Below are positions 45,691 to 57,599 of a DNA stretch of 64,000 nt, piece by piece. The number at the start of each line of letters is the position of its first letter. The first letter of the stretch is position 1. The notes below the pieces were generated by a model. It had not been told where the DNA came from. It saw nothing but the letters and a program-made list of their open reading frames with translations, and searched no databases. The DNA comes from Biomphalaria glabrata (taxonomy: Eukaryota > Mollusca > Gastropoda > Planorbidae), in NCBI RefSeq assembly GCF_947242115.1, contig NC_074719.1, positions 1,208,001-1,272,000 on the forward strand, read 5' to 3'. The position numbers and the translations under genes were made by a program.

Positions 45691-45794
45691 TTCACTACAA
45701 AGCATCCTCAAATCGAGGCTAGATCGAACTCAAGATCTAGATGTAGATTAGAGATCCATCGTTATCTATATTATACTATATATAAAAGGCTTGT

Positions 45795-46250
45795 CTTCGA
45801 GTCCGAAGATGAGGAATGCAGTATTTCCCGTGGCTGCGACATACTTATTTTGCCACATACACCGCGGGCGCGACATATATATAGGCTATTGTCCGACGGT
45901 GGTCGATTCACATCTTTTCTCTGTCTACTTCGGCACTTCTGTCAACGGCAGTGGATTTACTATTGGCCTCCAATGTATATCCCGCGGCCTTTGTAAGTGA
46001 TCTCCAGCTGTCTCGGTCAGAATCCGCCTGTAGCTAGGTGCTCTCTTCTTCAGATAAAGCAAGTTGGCGCCTAAGCTAGTCTTAAAAGCGTTTCCGTGGG
46101 GCAGATCTGTTACATCGACCAACTTTCAGCTCACCAAAAATGACTGTTTTTGGCATTACGTTCGTCCCCCATACGGGATCGGGAAACGTGCCCTGCCCAG
46201 CGTAGCTGCCGGCAGGGTGCGTCAAGAAAATGTATACACACTTTGAACTG
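45795..46250 (-). mobile_element. LINE C-terminal zinc-finger end, GC-richer island
   Basis: The minus strand includes RRILTETAGDHLQRP and CRSHGKYCIPHLRTRRQA, the closing finger-like segment seen in shorter scraps at 3.3, 26.1 and 58.1 kb. Base composition differs sharply from the AT-rich flank. Confidence 0.45.
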
Positions 46251-46604
46251 AGTTAGATTTCCCGTAATTGCGTCATTTTATTTTTTCGCAGTTTCTTTTT
46301 CATTTCGGGCCACCAAATATTCATATCTCCCAGGACTTCCAGTGTGGTGTAATCATAGACTATATATATATATATATATATGGGTGTAATGTACTAGTTT
46401 AGAGAGTAGGTTAGTTATGTTAGACAAATATTTTGTGTATAGTTTTTAGCGACAGTAAAAGTATATTTAATTAATGCTGTTCTGTGGCTAATGTTAAGTA
46501 ATAATTGATACATAGCCTAAGTCAGATTAGATTAGCCCATAACACCAGCTATCCATTAAGGCTGCTCCTGGTTCATGTAGTCAGAATTTAGTGATGATGA
46601 TAAT

Positions 46605-46698
46605 AATTATGTCCAAGCCCAAATTTCCTGATAGGTGGGCAGGGGGGTAAAACTCAAGGAAGAAGTGACTAGACAAGACCAGGCAGCCCATCCTCAGC
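46605..46698 (-). mobile_element. Family-A SINE head, decayed
   Basis: GGGCTGCCTGGTCTTGTCTA on the minus strand, with GGTTCAAA-like sequence lost. Short and uncertain. Confidence 0.3.
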
Positions 46699-46724
46699 AA
46701 CGTCCAGTTGACCGTTTCCTAATT

Positions 46725-46853
46725 TTAACTCTTTCCGTAATTATTTTCCACGTTTTGGAAGGAATTCTTCATTTTGCTCATTACTATTTCACATTAATTT
46801 AATGAGGTCAAAATCAACGATGGTATCGTCGATTAGGAGAGAAAGAGTTTTAA
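46725..46853. mobile_element. 129-bp TTAA-flanked inverted-repeat element
   Basis: Begins TTAACTCTTTCCGTAA and ends AGGAGAGAAAGAGTTTTAA; the ends are inverted relatives of those at 25.4 kb (TTAACTCTTTCTCTCC). Confidence 0.45.
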
Positions 46854-47107
46854 AAATCCGCGAATAACGGAGAGCAAAAGTTCATAGCAGTGATGGATAA
46901 ACTTGTTTAGGAGGTTCCCGCGATTATTGGTTCATACTTATTGATTGACCATTCATTCCCGACTAATGGTCATCCAACTTATGGTTGACAGAAAACAAGT
47001 TAACCAATTATCGACATTTGGATCACCCAAAATAATGCTTGACAAAATGTGTCACTGATATTTTGTTCACAGAAAAATGTGGCTCAACTTGAAACATATA
47101 ATTATTA

Positions 47108-47325
47108 CTAAGTGGGTTAGCGTGGTCGAGGGGCTAAGTACGCTTGAACTTGGCATGGCTTGGCTACCTATGAAATGGGCTCGAAGTTCGACACCCGACT
47201 CGAGCATAGTTGTGTTTACTGAGCGCCTAAAGGCAGCACGGAAAACCTTCTCCCAGATACCCCCTCCCCCCCACTGGTACACAAATGCATGAAAGTAGCG
47301 CTATATAAAAGCTATAATTTTAAGT
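47108..47325 (+). mobile_element. tRNA-derived SINE, family B
   Basis: GTGGGTTAGCGTGGTCGAGG, GAAGTTCGACACCCGACTCG, TACCCCCTCCCCCCCACTGG, and the end GAAAGTAGCGCTATATAAAA; a short internal deletion removes the GGACCAAAAGCGC part. Confidence 0.88.
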
Positions 47326-47508
47326 GTGAGCCAAGCCGGCCAAGATATTTTATTAGACCTTGGAAAAAAGTTCATTAGTTGCGCAGTGCACTCCCATTAT
47401 TCTTTTGACCACTGAGAATGATTTCTCTCCGCACAGGCCTGGGCCGCGGACTCTTCACGCATGGTTCTGTTTGAAGCTTACCCAACGTACGAGACTATTG
47501 CTGTGTTG

Positions 47509-47955
47509 GGTTCCACGACAATTCGTTCACTGACATTTCGTTCACCGACAAATCGTTCACGACTTTTCGTTCACGCGACTATTCGTTCACCAGACATTTC
47601 GTTCACCAGACTATTCGTTCACGCGACATATCGCTCACGGACTATTCGCTCACAGACAACTTGTTCACCGACAACTTGTTCACCGACAGTTGGTTCACGA
47701 CAAATCGTTCACGCGACTAATCGTTCACGCGACTATTCGTTCACGGCACGGACAAATTGTTCACAGACAAATCGTTCACTGTATAGTAACATATTGTTAA
47801 TATTATATATTCTCGTCGCGTGTTTAATTTATTTACATTAAAACTTTTTTAGCTATTATTTCCAAATGCAAAAAATTTCTAGAGATCAGGTCAAATCCGA
47901 GTCGTGAACGATTTGTCGGTGAACGAAATGTCAGTGAACGAATTGTCGTGTCCCC
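47509..47955. mobile_element. Long-inverted-repeat DNA element, MULE-like
   Basis: The first ~45 bp (ACGACAATTCGTTCACTGAC then ATTTCGTTCACCGACAAATC) recur inverted at 47903-47950. GCTGTGTTGG(G) flanks both sides (47500-47510, 47956-47966), giving a 9-11-bp target duplication. The left half is an array of 11-16-bp variants of CGTTCAC + GACAA. No coding sequence. The length of the duplication points to a Mutator-like family (inference). Confidence 0.75.
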
Positions 47956-48148
47956 GCTGTGTTGGGTCACACAAAATTTCGTAGTACGGAACTCCGGGCT
48001 CTGCGCGCTATTTCTTTATTGCCCTACTATGTGGCCACCATGCACCGTGGCAATAAGGCACTACTCTAGCCATGGGATACCGAAGACGCCCCTCCCCCTC
48101 ATGGATCAGTGTGCCGGCTTGTTTAGATTGAGTTATCCGATCTTTAAT

Positions 48149-49500
48149 TCTGTAATGAAACAACAAATACTAGTATACCAATTACATGGCTTTATTCGAC
48201 AAAATTAGACTACAGTAAACAGTGAATGAAACCAGCACGTCTCGCATAACACTGATGCAGTACTATACATACACACACACTGGACATGAAACACACACAC
48301 TGCAGGGGCATGACCTTCTGACACGCTGGACGCACGCAGAAAATCAACTCAGTTACACTACATTCACCCCGCCTAAAAGTTATAGGAACATAAACATGTA
48401 GGCTAAATAATAGTGAAGGACAACGATATAGGAGGCCTTAGTATCCCTACAGAATACTTACAGATTTACTCTATTGAAAAGCATTGTATAACTATAAACA
48501 AACACGTTCTACACTATACAATTATCAGTCCCTAAGTGTCATACAAATGTTAAGACCAGTTGTCTTGAATAATAATGTAATAAGTAATACAATACAAAAA
48601 GTCTAACTAGAAAAGCTATACACTATAAAACAATCAGTTCTAAGTGTGTCATATTAAGCCTACAGATACTGAGTTAGAACTTGTGATATGGAAAAATAAT
48701 TAAATAAATGTTAGACCTTATAATTAGGTCTGCTTGTTCTTCGTCTTAGGTTATATCTACCAGGACCAATACTGCCGTCGCTTTGAGTTGGTGACGTCGG
48801 CGTCTCTCTAACTGGAGACTCAGCCCCTGCATTTACTTCTTCTTGATGTCCATTTTCCCCCTGTTGTACATGTGTGTTAGGACTTAGGAGCAGCCATTGG
48901 TTTCATAGTCACGTGGTCAGTAAGCACCTGCATCTGTGTTATAGGGTTTGTCTCCGGCTCAAGGTCTTCATGTTCCATATGTTGACACACCTCTGATTCT
49001 CCCTCTCTTGGAGCGGGGGCCAAATGTCGCAATGACACTGTTTCTTCTCTTCCATCAGGAAGTCTTACAATGGCATACTGTGGGTTGCATGTGATTAAGT
49101 CCACAACTATTGTACCATTGTCATATTATGATGCACGGACTCCCTTTTTTAACAACACTTTTCCTGGTTACGTTAACCATGTCGGGAGTGATTTGCCGAA
49201 CGTGGACCTGCGATAGAACTCGAATTTTCTCTCGTGCGGTGTCTCGTTTGTAGCGGTACAGAGCAGAGAACGAAGAGAGTGCAGGGCTTGGTTTAACACC
49301 TGCTCCCATTTGGAAACCGGGAGTCCTTGAGTTTTTAATAAATTGTAATGAAACAACAAATACTAGTATACCAATAACTCGGCTTTATTCACCACTGGAC
49401 TATGTGAGTTCCGTTGCATTGTATGCGTTGGCTCCCAATTGAAATGTAATTCACTCTTGGTCCGACCAATCTGTGTATATGCGGCCTCAATTTTGGAAGC
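48149..49500 (-). mobile_element. Decayed Ty3/Gypsy-type LTR retrotransposon fossil
   Basis: Two copies of an LTR-end-like sequence (minus strand ...TTGTTTCATTACA) lie at about 48149-48195 and 49345-49385. Between them the minus strand holds the C-terminal part of an integrase-type pol region (49330-48870; e.g. VSKWEQVLNQALHSLRSLL, NETPHERKF). The lower-coordinate LTR appears to run from about 48750 to 48149. The element is broken and incomplete, lacking gag and most of pol. It is probably of moderate age, since the two LTR ends still match closely. Confidence 0.65.
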
Positions 49501-49542
49501 ACTCGCCTCAAGAAAAAAGATAACGAATGTTCGAATTTGACT

Positions 49543-49592
49543 AGATTAACACCTAGATTAACACCTAGATTAACACCTAGATTAACACCTTA
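49543..49592. repeat. 13-bp tandem repeat, 4 copies
   Basis: The unit CTAGATTAACACC repeats just beyond the LTR fossil. Confidence 0.9.
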
Positions 49593-49677
49593 GTAAAATT
49601 ACTTGAGTAAAATCACCAAATTAAAAAGACACTTAAGACTTCAGAACAGATGACTCGAAAGTAAAATACATAATACA

Positions 49678-49726
49678 TAAATCATCATCTTCTTTTTTGA
49701 AGTAACATCTATATTTTATAAAGCAC
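49678..49726 (+). mobile_element. CR1/L2-like LINE 3' end
   Basis: ATCATCATCTTCTTTTTTGA then AGTAACATCTATATTTTATA, the same 3' end as at 2.6 and 42.1 kb. Confidence 0.45.
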
Positions 49727-49728
49727 TA

Positions 49729-50003
49729 GAGGCGCGGTGGCTGAGCGGTAAAGCGCTTGGCTACCGAACCTTGGTCCGGGGTTCGAATCATGGTGAAGAC
49801 TGGGATTTTTAACTTCAGGATCTTCGGGCGCCTCTGAGTCCACCCAGCTCTAATGGGTACCTAACGTTAGTTGGGGAAAAGTAAAGGCGGTTGGTCGTTG
49901 TGCTGACCACATGACTCCCTCGTTAACCGTAGGCCACAGAAACAGATGACCTTTACATCATCTACCCTATAGACCACAAGGTCTGAAAGGGGAACTTTTA
50001 GAC
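49729..50003 (+). mobile_element. tRNA-derived SINE, family C, full copy
   Basis: GGCGCGGTGGCTGAGCGGTA (A box), GGGGTTCGAATCATGG (B box), CCACCCAGCTCTAATGGGTA, AAAGGCGGTTGGTCGTTGTG, and the end GGTCTGAAAGGGGAACTTTT. It follows the LINE 3' end directly. Confidence 0.92.
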
Positions 50004-50049
50004 AATAACAATAATTAAACACATCCTAAAAAATTGCTCAGAAAGGCAA

Positions 50050-50190
50050 AGGCACATCTCTTGTTCCATATGCTTATACAAATTCGCTCCTTCTTCCCTA
50101 GTGCCATTAGAGCATGCTGGAAGGTTTGCCTGAATCAGTCAATGACTTAGCAGAACTTATCTCTAACATATATACGACTAGTCAGGGAGA
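50050..50190 (+). mobile_element. CR1/L2-like LINE fragment
   Basis: CTCTTGTTCCATATGCTTAT, ACAAATTCGCTCCTTCTTCC, GGTTTGCCTGAATCAG match the 42.2-kb coding end in reverse orientation. Confidence 0.55.
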
Positions 50191-50691
50191 ATCCAAGCCA
50201 AGCTAAACCAAAAAAATGGCAGAGAATCCGGCCATCATAATATTATTATCTAGCGTGTCAAAGTCTGTGAACAAGTCCAGAATGGAATGGATTTATAGGC
50301 CTATGTCGGAGCTGCGAAGTGGGTCATTTAGTAGCCTCTGCCCACTGCTGTCTCTGTTAAGAAGGAACGTCTCCGTGGGGAGAATGGCACCCCAGTTGCG
50401 GGATGATGAACAGTGTTGCGGCTGGTTTGGAATGAATTATTATAGGCCTTTATTGAGTCCCTAAGCCGGGTCTCAGATACTAATGCATTACGTTACCTAA
50501 GCCCATCGATATGACCCACTTGGAGCCAATTTCGCCTACTCGCTGTTCGTCTATGCGCTTCCACTTAGGCCTACTAACCTTTTCACCGAAAGGCCACGGG
50601 AGCTGGAATCCTTGTACAAATTTGCCACATAATTATTTATTTGCTTTTAACCACAGGCGGCCTTAGCAGTACGCGGGGCCCGGGGCGAGTG

Positions 50692-50928
50692 TCATTATTA
50701 TTATAGCTTTTATATAGCGGTACTTTCATGCTTATAGCATGCTCAGAGCGCTTTTGGTCCAATCTCATTTGTGGACCGGTGGGGGGTGGGGGGGGGGTAT
50801 CTAGGAGTTGGTTTTTCCGTGCTGCCTTTAGGCGCTCAGTAAACACAACTCTGCCCGAGTCGGGTGTCGAACCTCGAGCCCCCTTCTAGGTAGCCAAGTT
50901 CAAGCGCACTTGGCCTCTCGCCCCGGGC
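50692..50928 (-). mobile_element. tRNA-derived SINE, family B
   Basis: The minus strand runs from GAGAGGCCAAGTGCGCTTGA to TATATAAAAGCTATAATAAT, with a CCCCCCC run near 50780-50797. The extreme head is missing. Confidence 0.85.
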
Positions 50929-51117
50929 GAATGTAAATACCCTGGTGAGTGTAGATACCCTTAGACTATTCATACTGTACCCCAGACTCTTGCGACTTAT
51001 TGTTTTTAAATCATAGTACCTTACGTTGGGATTGTACTATTGTTTGACTAAGTAGCCTACTTGTTCTGCTGGTAAGATTTTGCCTGCATGATTTTGTCCA
51101 TTGTCCTCTGGTATTAA

Positions 51118-51144
51118 GTTACACACACACACACACACGCACAC

Positions 51145-51196
<52 letters not shown>

Positions 51197-51219
51197 ATAT
51201 ATACATACATACACACACA

Positions 51220-51262
<43 letters not shown>
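51118..51262. repeat. (CA)n/(TA)n/(CATA)n compound microsatellite
   Basis: Alternating (CA), (CATA) and (TA) blocks. It abuts the LINE end that starts at 51270. Confidence 0.95.
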
Positions 51263-51268
<6 letters not shown>

Positions 51269-51269
51269 T

Positions 51270-51848
51270 ATATTTCCACTTGCGCTGCCTGAGACGCATA
51301 ATGGGCATCTCTTGGAGGGACCATGTCTCCAATCAGGAAGTTTTAAGATTGGCCAATATGAACAGCATGTATGCTCTCCTGACACAAAGAAGATTACGCT
51401 GGCTCGGACATGTCACCCGCATGCCAGACGGCAGAATCCCGAAAGATATCTTATATGCTGAGCTTGTGGAAGGAGTCAGACCCAAGGGCCGCCCAAGACT
51501 AACATATAGAGATGTCTGCAAGCGAGACATGAGAGCCTCAGGCATCAGCGAAAGTATGTGGGAAAACATAGCCAAAGACCGGAGTGCATGGAGACAGACT
51601 GTGCGTGCTGGGACAACCCTTGCTGAGAACAAAAGAATTGAAGCGGCTTTAATCAAGAGGGATAAAAAGAAAGCTGCCCTGTCTGCTAGCCCTAAATCAG
51701 AGGCATACACATGTACGAATTGTGGCAAAGTCTGCCGTTCTAGAATTGGCTTGATTAGCCACACCAGATTCTGCCCCGTCTCAAGATTAAGCCAAAACCA
51801 GTGACTCATTTGGGCGCATCCATTGCCTTTCGAGACAAAAGGAGCCAT
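51270..51848 (+). mobile_element. Non-LTR retrotransposon 3' end with open C-terminal ORF and C2HC finger
   Basis: An open frame of about 174 codons (51280-51804). It reads [66 protein letters not shown], then a finger CTNCG...GLISHTRFC and a stop. This is the region after the reverse transcriptase in LINE ORF2. The copy is 5'-truncated and young, since it has no breaks. (TA)n lies on both sides; the 3' tail follows GGAGCCATAA. Confidence 0.82.
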
Positions 51849-51849
51849 A

Positions 51850-51861
51850 AATATATATATA

Positions 51862-51943
<82 letters not shown>

Positions 51944-51945
51944 CT
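51850..51945. repeat. (TA)n microsatellite at a LINE tail
   Basis: Starts right at the LINE 3' end (GGAGCCATAA then ATATAT...). Confidence 0.95.
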
Positions 51946-51999
51946 GTTGCTTTTCTGATGCAGAAGATGTATAGAGGATGTATAAATAATTTATTTTTC

Positions 52000-53400
52000 A
52001 GCGTTTCATCATGTTAAACGCAAAGCCTTTAAAATATACGCTGCCCAGTAACTCAAAGTTCATGCTGAATGAATGAAATATTTATGAATACAGAAAAAAA
52101 AAGTCGGGATCTAGATCTAGATCTTGGTATAACCTATTCTATGAATGTATTGAATGCAGATGGTGTAGATGCTAGCCCAACACACAGTAGACCGATATAC
52201 GTTTTATGAATGAAGCATTAAATAACGAGTGTCTTTGTATTGCCATAAACTATGTAGGCCATAGGTTACTGAGCGCCCCCCCCCCCCTCCCCGCCCACGC
52301 ACCACCTCTCTCAGTACCAGGAGTTACCTCCACTATATATTTACGTCAATCCCACACAAAGCTTAATTTCTACACTAGCGTTATCCATATAGTCTGGCGT
52401 CGGAAAAATAATAACCTGCAAACACACACGCAAACACACTATTATAGTAGGCCTATTGAGAGCTAGTAAGGACTAGTAGATCTGGTAGACAAATGTGTCA
52501 TAGAGAACAACAATGTACACACTTGTACTGATCTGATACACAGGATACTGTCAGACAATATGTGTGTCATACGAACGATAATGAGATTCGTATAGAAGTA
52601 AATTTATATATATATATAGCACACATCTGAGAAGTAGCCAATGGCATAAAGCTATTAATAATGAACTAAAATATGCTTAAACATCGTCCACTAATAATTT
52701 CGAATTATATCATTTATTATGAAGCTTCTAATATTACGCCATTATCCTTTTTTTTTCGCACGTAAAATAGTGAGAGGCCTATACTTGGTTTGCTTAATTT
52801 CACTGTCTATATGTAGATCAATATAAAAGGCAATTAAATTTAACCATATAATGGCCATGAAAGCAATTCTTTTTTTTTGTCTATAGTTTTATCAAAATTT
52901 CACTTTTTTAATCTTATTAGCTGTGCATTAATTATAATATCTGATTGCAATCAAATGGATCTGGCAAAAACATTCATCATCGAATAGTGAAAAAAAAAAA
53001 GGGAAGGCAGTGTGATTGTTCATGAATAAAGCAATGCTGTTTACTCAAGAGTTTAAAATTCAGAGGTATAAAATATATACAGTTCGGATCCATGCTCTGC
53101 TTAGCAAACTTAATCGAGCTGTGGAAAACCCCAAAAAAACAAAACAAAAAAAACAAACTCTAGATCTGTATGAAACAATTACAAATATAGTAAGCTTGCA
53201 AAATTGTCTACAAAATGTTGCAATTCATCATAGCCTTTTTGTCCTCCCTTTCCTAGACCTATATTTTATTTTAAAAATTTGTTTAAAATCATGTAGACTA
53301 AACGCCAATACTCACTGTATTCTCTAAGCTAGGTTAAAATTACTTCCTGTTCTAGCAGAATGTTTATATATATATATTTTTTTTTTTTTTTTTTTAAAGC
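52000..53400. other. AT-rich intergenic DNA, nothing recognised
   Basis: A short C-rich run lies at 52275-52292. The open frames here look like chance. No exon, RNA gene or repeat family seen. Confidence 0.45.
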
Positions 53401-54850
53401 GATTTGTACTTCTTGAATTTCAAGAAAACTGATAGATCTAGAATGTCGAATCTAGATCTATTATTATAAATTATAAATGGCTATCTTCTCAAGATTTTGA
53501 AGAAATATGGCGAGTCTTGTATAATAGTCTACAAAACTACATTGAGATTATGAGATCTAGATCTATTTTCTAGATCTAAGATGGTCATATTCATAGCCTT
53601 AGGCATAGGTGTATCTGGATCTAGAGTCTATATGAAGTATATGTTAGTATAGGCGGCATAGGGGCGGTAGTGCTACACAGGCAATCAATGAAAATTATCA
53701 TGCACGAGGTTCAGGAGAGGTGTGTCAAAATTATAAATTTGAATAATCTATTATCATAAAAAATGAGATTTGGTTTTACAATATTGATTACATATTTTAT
53801 TAATATTTAATTAATAATTAAAAAAAACAAACAACAACAATAAATGAATAAGCAGACTGGTCGGAAACACTTATTTGACCTTGACCTTTATTATCGGATT
53901 TCTCCTTTAGAAGTTAAGCATTATTTTTAGTCCATTTTGCATGAATGTTTAGATTCTAGATCTCTAGAAAAGAAGCTTGAGACTTGAGTCTAAATGATGT
54001 ATGGATGCCCCACTGGACCATAAGTCGTATCATAATCGCAACAATGCCGACGTTAGCTAGACTTTTCTGGCTATGAAAAAATCATGCGTTTATTATATTT
54101 TTGTCGCATTAGGTTTGTAAGCGTTTATAATATAATAATATACGTATAAATTATAAATAAAAGGCGTATGGCGTATACATTTAATGATTTATGATTAGAA
54201 ATAGACATGATTAGTTAGATTAAACTAAGCATTTGAAACAAAATTTTTTAGATTTCTAATAAATAGATCTATTATAAAGCTACTAGATCTAGATTCTAGA
54301 TCTCTATTATTATTAACTATTTCTATCAAATATAGACTCTATGATTCGATTGCCTGGCCTGCTGGGTATATCCAATATATGGTCAATATATTATATTTTT
54401 ATATTAATTATAATATTAAATATTCATTGGTTACTGAAATGAGTTAGATCTAGATTTAGATGATTATTGATAGATCTTATAATTATAATCTTATCTGATA
54501 CTGATATAGATAGATCTATATAATATCTTTAATTCAGTTGTAATAATATAGATTATAATAGATCTATAGTATTCTAAAGTCTACTCTAAGACTAAGTCAG
54601 TCTAAGTCTAAGTAGTAAGTAGTAAAAGTAGTGTAACACTGACTTATGATGATATCAGATTATCACTAACTAAACTGTCACAGCAATATTTTAATTTTAG
54701 ATCTTGTAAAATTTATCATTGTTCTGTTACATTATAATTATATGTTTCTAGACAGATCTAGATCTATAGTAGTGACTACTGTAGAAAAGATACACCTTGA
54801 TTAAATCTCTATAGATCTAGCTCGATGCCCTGCCTTATAATGCTTATTAA
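53400..54850. other. AT-rich block with many AGATCTAGA palindromes
   Basis: Same character as 420-1430 and 43.7-45.7 kb. No exon seen. Confidence 0.55.
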
Positions 54851-55417
54851 ACCTATGATGAACCATTTTATTTACTGACACTTGTGAAAAAAAAAAAAAA
54901 ATTAACCAACTTTATTAGTAGTTGGCACCATTATTAGTCACTCTAATCTAATTTCTCCCAAGAAAGAAAAAAACCCTCAGTGATGGTTGAAACTTTTTTA
55001 AAACATGTCTTTTGCCAGTGGTGGTCCCGTGCATGCTCATCATAGCTACTAATTTCTCTACATCTAAAAGATGATTTCAAAATTGCTCTTGTACAGTGAA
55101 TAAATACCAAGAGTTTGATCGGATATGTTGGTGTACTAGTCATCAGCATTTCAAAATTGGCGGCTCTGTCTTTTAGTTTTGAATGGAGATTTCCCCCCAT
55201 ATCTTTCACCCTCGTTGTAATTGAAATGAGACAACTTCAACTGCTTTCTTTTCAGGACTGAATAACCAAATGACTGTTACCCCCCAAAAATATTTAAGTA
55301 GTCTATTGGTTACCAAAGTAATTTAGGTTATTATAAATACAGCAACATATTTGGAAGAAATAACTCAAATAAGTAATTTTTTGAGATAATTAGATGAAGT
55401 GTTATTTTTGTAAAAAA

Positions 55418-55682
55418 TTTCCCCTTTCAGACCTTGCGATCTATAGGGCAGATGATGTCATCTATTTCTTTTGCCAATGGTTAACGAGGGTGTCATGTGA
55501 CAGCACAATGACCAACCGCTTTTACTTTTCCCCAACTAATGTCCGGTACCCATTAGAGCTGGGTGTACTCAGAGGCACCCAAAGATCCTGAAATTTAAAA
55601 ATATCCTAGGATTTGAACTCAGGACTCTGGTTCGGATGCCAAGCGCTTTACTGCTCAGCCACCGCACCTCTGAAGTCTTTAT
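55418..55682 (-). mobile_element. tRNA-derived SINE, family C, full copy
   Basis: The minus strand starts CAGAGGTGCGGTGGCTGAGC, includes GAGTTCAAATCCTAGG and AAAAGCGGTTGGTCATTG, and ends GGTCTGAAAGGGGAAA. Confidence 0.88.
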
Positions 55683-55868
55683 ATGCTGGTTTCTAATTGA
55701 TTCTTGTACCTATTTGATGATTCTTTTTCTTTTGGCTGCTGAGCTGTAAGCTCTTTTGCAGTCTGTGCCAAGGAAAAGTAGTGTTCTTCTCAGCATTTTC
55801 CACTGCCATACACCAGTATTAGTTATATAGGGTAATAATAGGGGTCTACTAAATTGGGGCATTCCAAG

Positions 55869-56296
55869 TGGCAGTTGAATGTACTTTCCCTAACCCTAAC
55901 ATTGACTTGACAGTGTTGTAGTTGAATGTACTTTCCCTAACCCTAACATTGACTTGACAGTGTTTAGTTGACTGTACTTTCCCTAACCTTAACATTGATT
56001 TGGCAGTGTTGTAGTTGAATGTACTTTCCCTAACCTTAGCATTGACTTGACAGTGTTGTAGTTATTATTATTATAGATTTTATTGCGCTACTTTCATGCT
56101 TATAGCATGCTCAAAGCGCTTTTGGTCCAATCTCATTTGGAGATGGTTTTCCGTGCTGCCTTTAGGCGCACAGTAAACACATCTCTGCCTGAGTCGGGTG
56201 TCGAACCTCGAGCCCCCTTCTAGGTAGCTAAGCCAAGTTCAAGCGTACTTGGCCTCTCGATCACGCTTCCCACAGTTAGTTGAATGTACTTTCTGG
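55869..56296. repeat. ~46-bp minisatellite interrupted by a SINE
   Basis: Units like GTAGTTGAATGTACTTTCCC then TAACCCTAACATTGACTTG, four before 56062. A further partial unit GTTAGTTGAATGTACTTTCT appears at 56275 after the SINE. Confidence 0.85.
56063..56275 (-). mobile_element. tRNA-derived SINE, family B, inserted in a minisatellite
   Basis: The minus strand starts GTGGGAAGCGTGATCGAGAG, has GGTTCGACACCCGACTCAGG and ends in an (ATA)n tail. The central CCCCTCCCCC part is deleted. Confidence 0.88.
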
Positions 56297-56867
56297 TTGT
56301 TACATAGAAGACACCACCTTTAATCTGCCTGTTCATTTCTTATGATGCCTATGTGCCTAGGGATTCATTGTAATGTGACTGAGATGTTAAAATTTGTCAT
56401 TACATGGTGGATGATCATGACGTCTGTTACAAGCTGTCCAGATGACAGACCAACATTAGAACTGGACACAACAGAATATTTTCTGGATGCTAAAAATAGT
56501 ATTAGTGAAATAAGCCCTTGTTGAGCATCACCAGATAATATCAACCAGCATAGCTGCATACTCTTAAACACTGGGCCCTTAAACCCCCTTTAAAAGAAAA
56601 AACTATATAAAGATCTGTCTGATCTGGAAAAACCACTGAACAGTCCATCGCTGATATAGGAATACATTACAGTTCGTTTGAACTCTCCAACATAAAAATG
56701 AGAATGAAGAAGAAAGGTGGATTTTCAGGATTAAAGTTGTTAACTCTCTTTGGCTATGTGGGATGACAAGAATATTTGAAGGTGCGACTATTCCAAAATA
56801 GAACTTGTTTTCTACTGTCTGTAGTAGTGCAATACTGATAGCTTCAGTTTGAGCCTGGAAATTTGAG

Positions 56868-57548
56868 CCCTAATCTTCACAGGGTGCACTTATCTCAAAG
56901 TCTTCCCAAGGTGCACTTATCTCAACATCTTCACAGGGTGCACTTATCTCAAAGTCTTCACAAGGTGCACTTATCTCAAAGTCTTCACAAGGTGCACTTA
57001 TCTCAACGTCTTCACAAGCTGCACTTATCTCAAAGTCTTCACCGGGTGCACTTATCTCAACGTCTTCACAGGGTGCACTTATCTCAACGTCTTCACAGGG
57101 TGCACTTATCTCAAAGTCTTCACAGGGTGCACTTATCTCAAAGTCTTCACAGGGTGCACTTATCTCAAAGTCTTCACAAGGTGCACTTATCTCAACATCT
57201 TCATAGGGTGCACTTATCTCAACGTCTTCACCAGGTGCACTTATCTCAACGTCTTCACAAGCTGCACTTATCTCAAAGTCTTCACCAGGTGCACTTATCT
57301 CAACATCTTTACATGGTGCACTTATCTCAAAGTCTTCACAAGGTGCACTTATCTCAACATCTTCACAGGGTGCACTTATCTCAACGTCTTCACCAGGTGC
57401 ACTTATCTCAACGTCTTCACAAGCTGCACTTATCTCAAAGTCTTCACAAGGTGCACTTATCTCAAAGTCTTCACCAGGTGCACTTATCTCAACGTCTTCA
57501 CAAGGTGCACGTATCTCAAAGTCTTCACCAGGTGCACTTATCTCAAAG
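56868..57548. repeat. Minisatellite, 27-bp unit, ~25 copies
   Basis: The unit GGTGCACTTATCTCAAAGTC plus TTCACAA repeats with AACG/AAAG/AACA variants. A 27-bp unit is a multiple of three, so one frame on each strand stays open for over 230 codons (9-residue repeats). No splice or start context supports coding. Confidence 0.97.
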
Positions 57549-57599
57549 TGTTTATTTTCATAATAGATAGGATGAGACAAAGACACGTACATATTTATG

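Noticed and set aside
45688-46246. Several short overlapping open frames
   Set aside because: They fall on the GC-richer LINE remnant on the minus strand, and the plus-strand frames do not look like protein.
49729-49800. tRNA gene
   Set aside because: The A and B boxes belong to a SINE head, with a SINE body attached and five related copies in the window.
54943-55209. 88-codon minus-strand open frame
   Set aside because: The peptide is not low-complexity and could be a scrap of a gene or transposase, but I recognise no family and see no splice context.
55730-55760. Signal-like exon (MILFLLAAEL) upstream of TNFR-like gene B
   Set aside because: The donor GTAAGC leaves phase 2, which would give a stop in exon 59474-59615, whose frame needs phase 1.
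56698-56768. MRMKKKGGFSGLKLLTLFGY as the start exon of TNFR-like gene B
   Set aside because: No acceptable donor in the needed phase follows it.
56863-57592. Open frames of 235-240 codons on both strands
   Set aside because: The 27-bp unit is a multiple of three and has no stop in one frame of each strand. There is no splice or start context.
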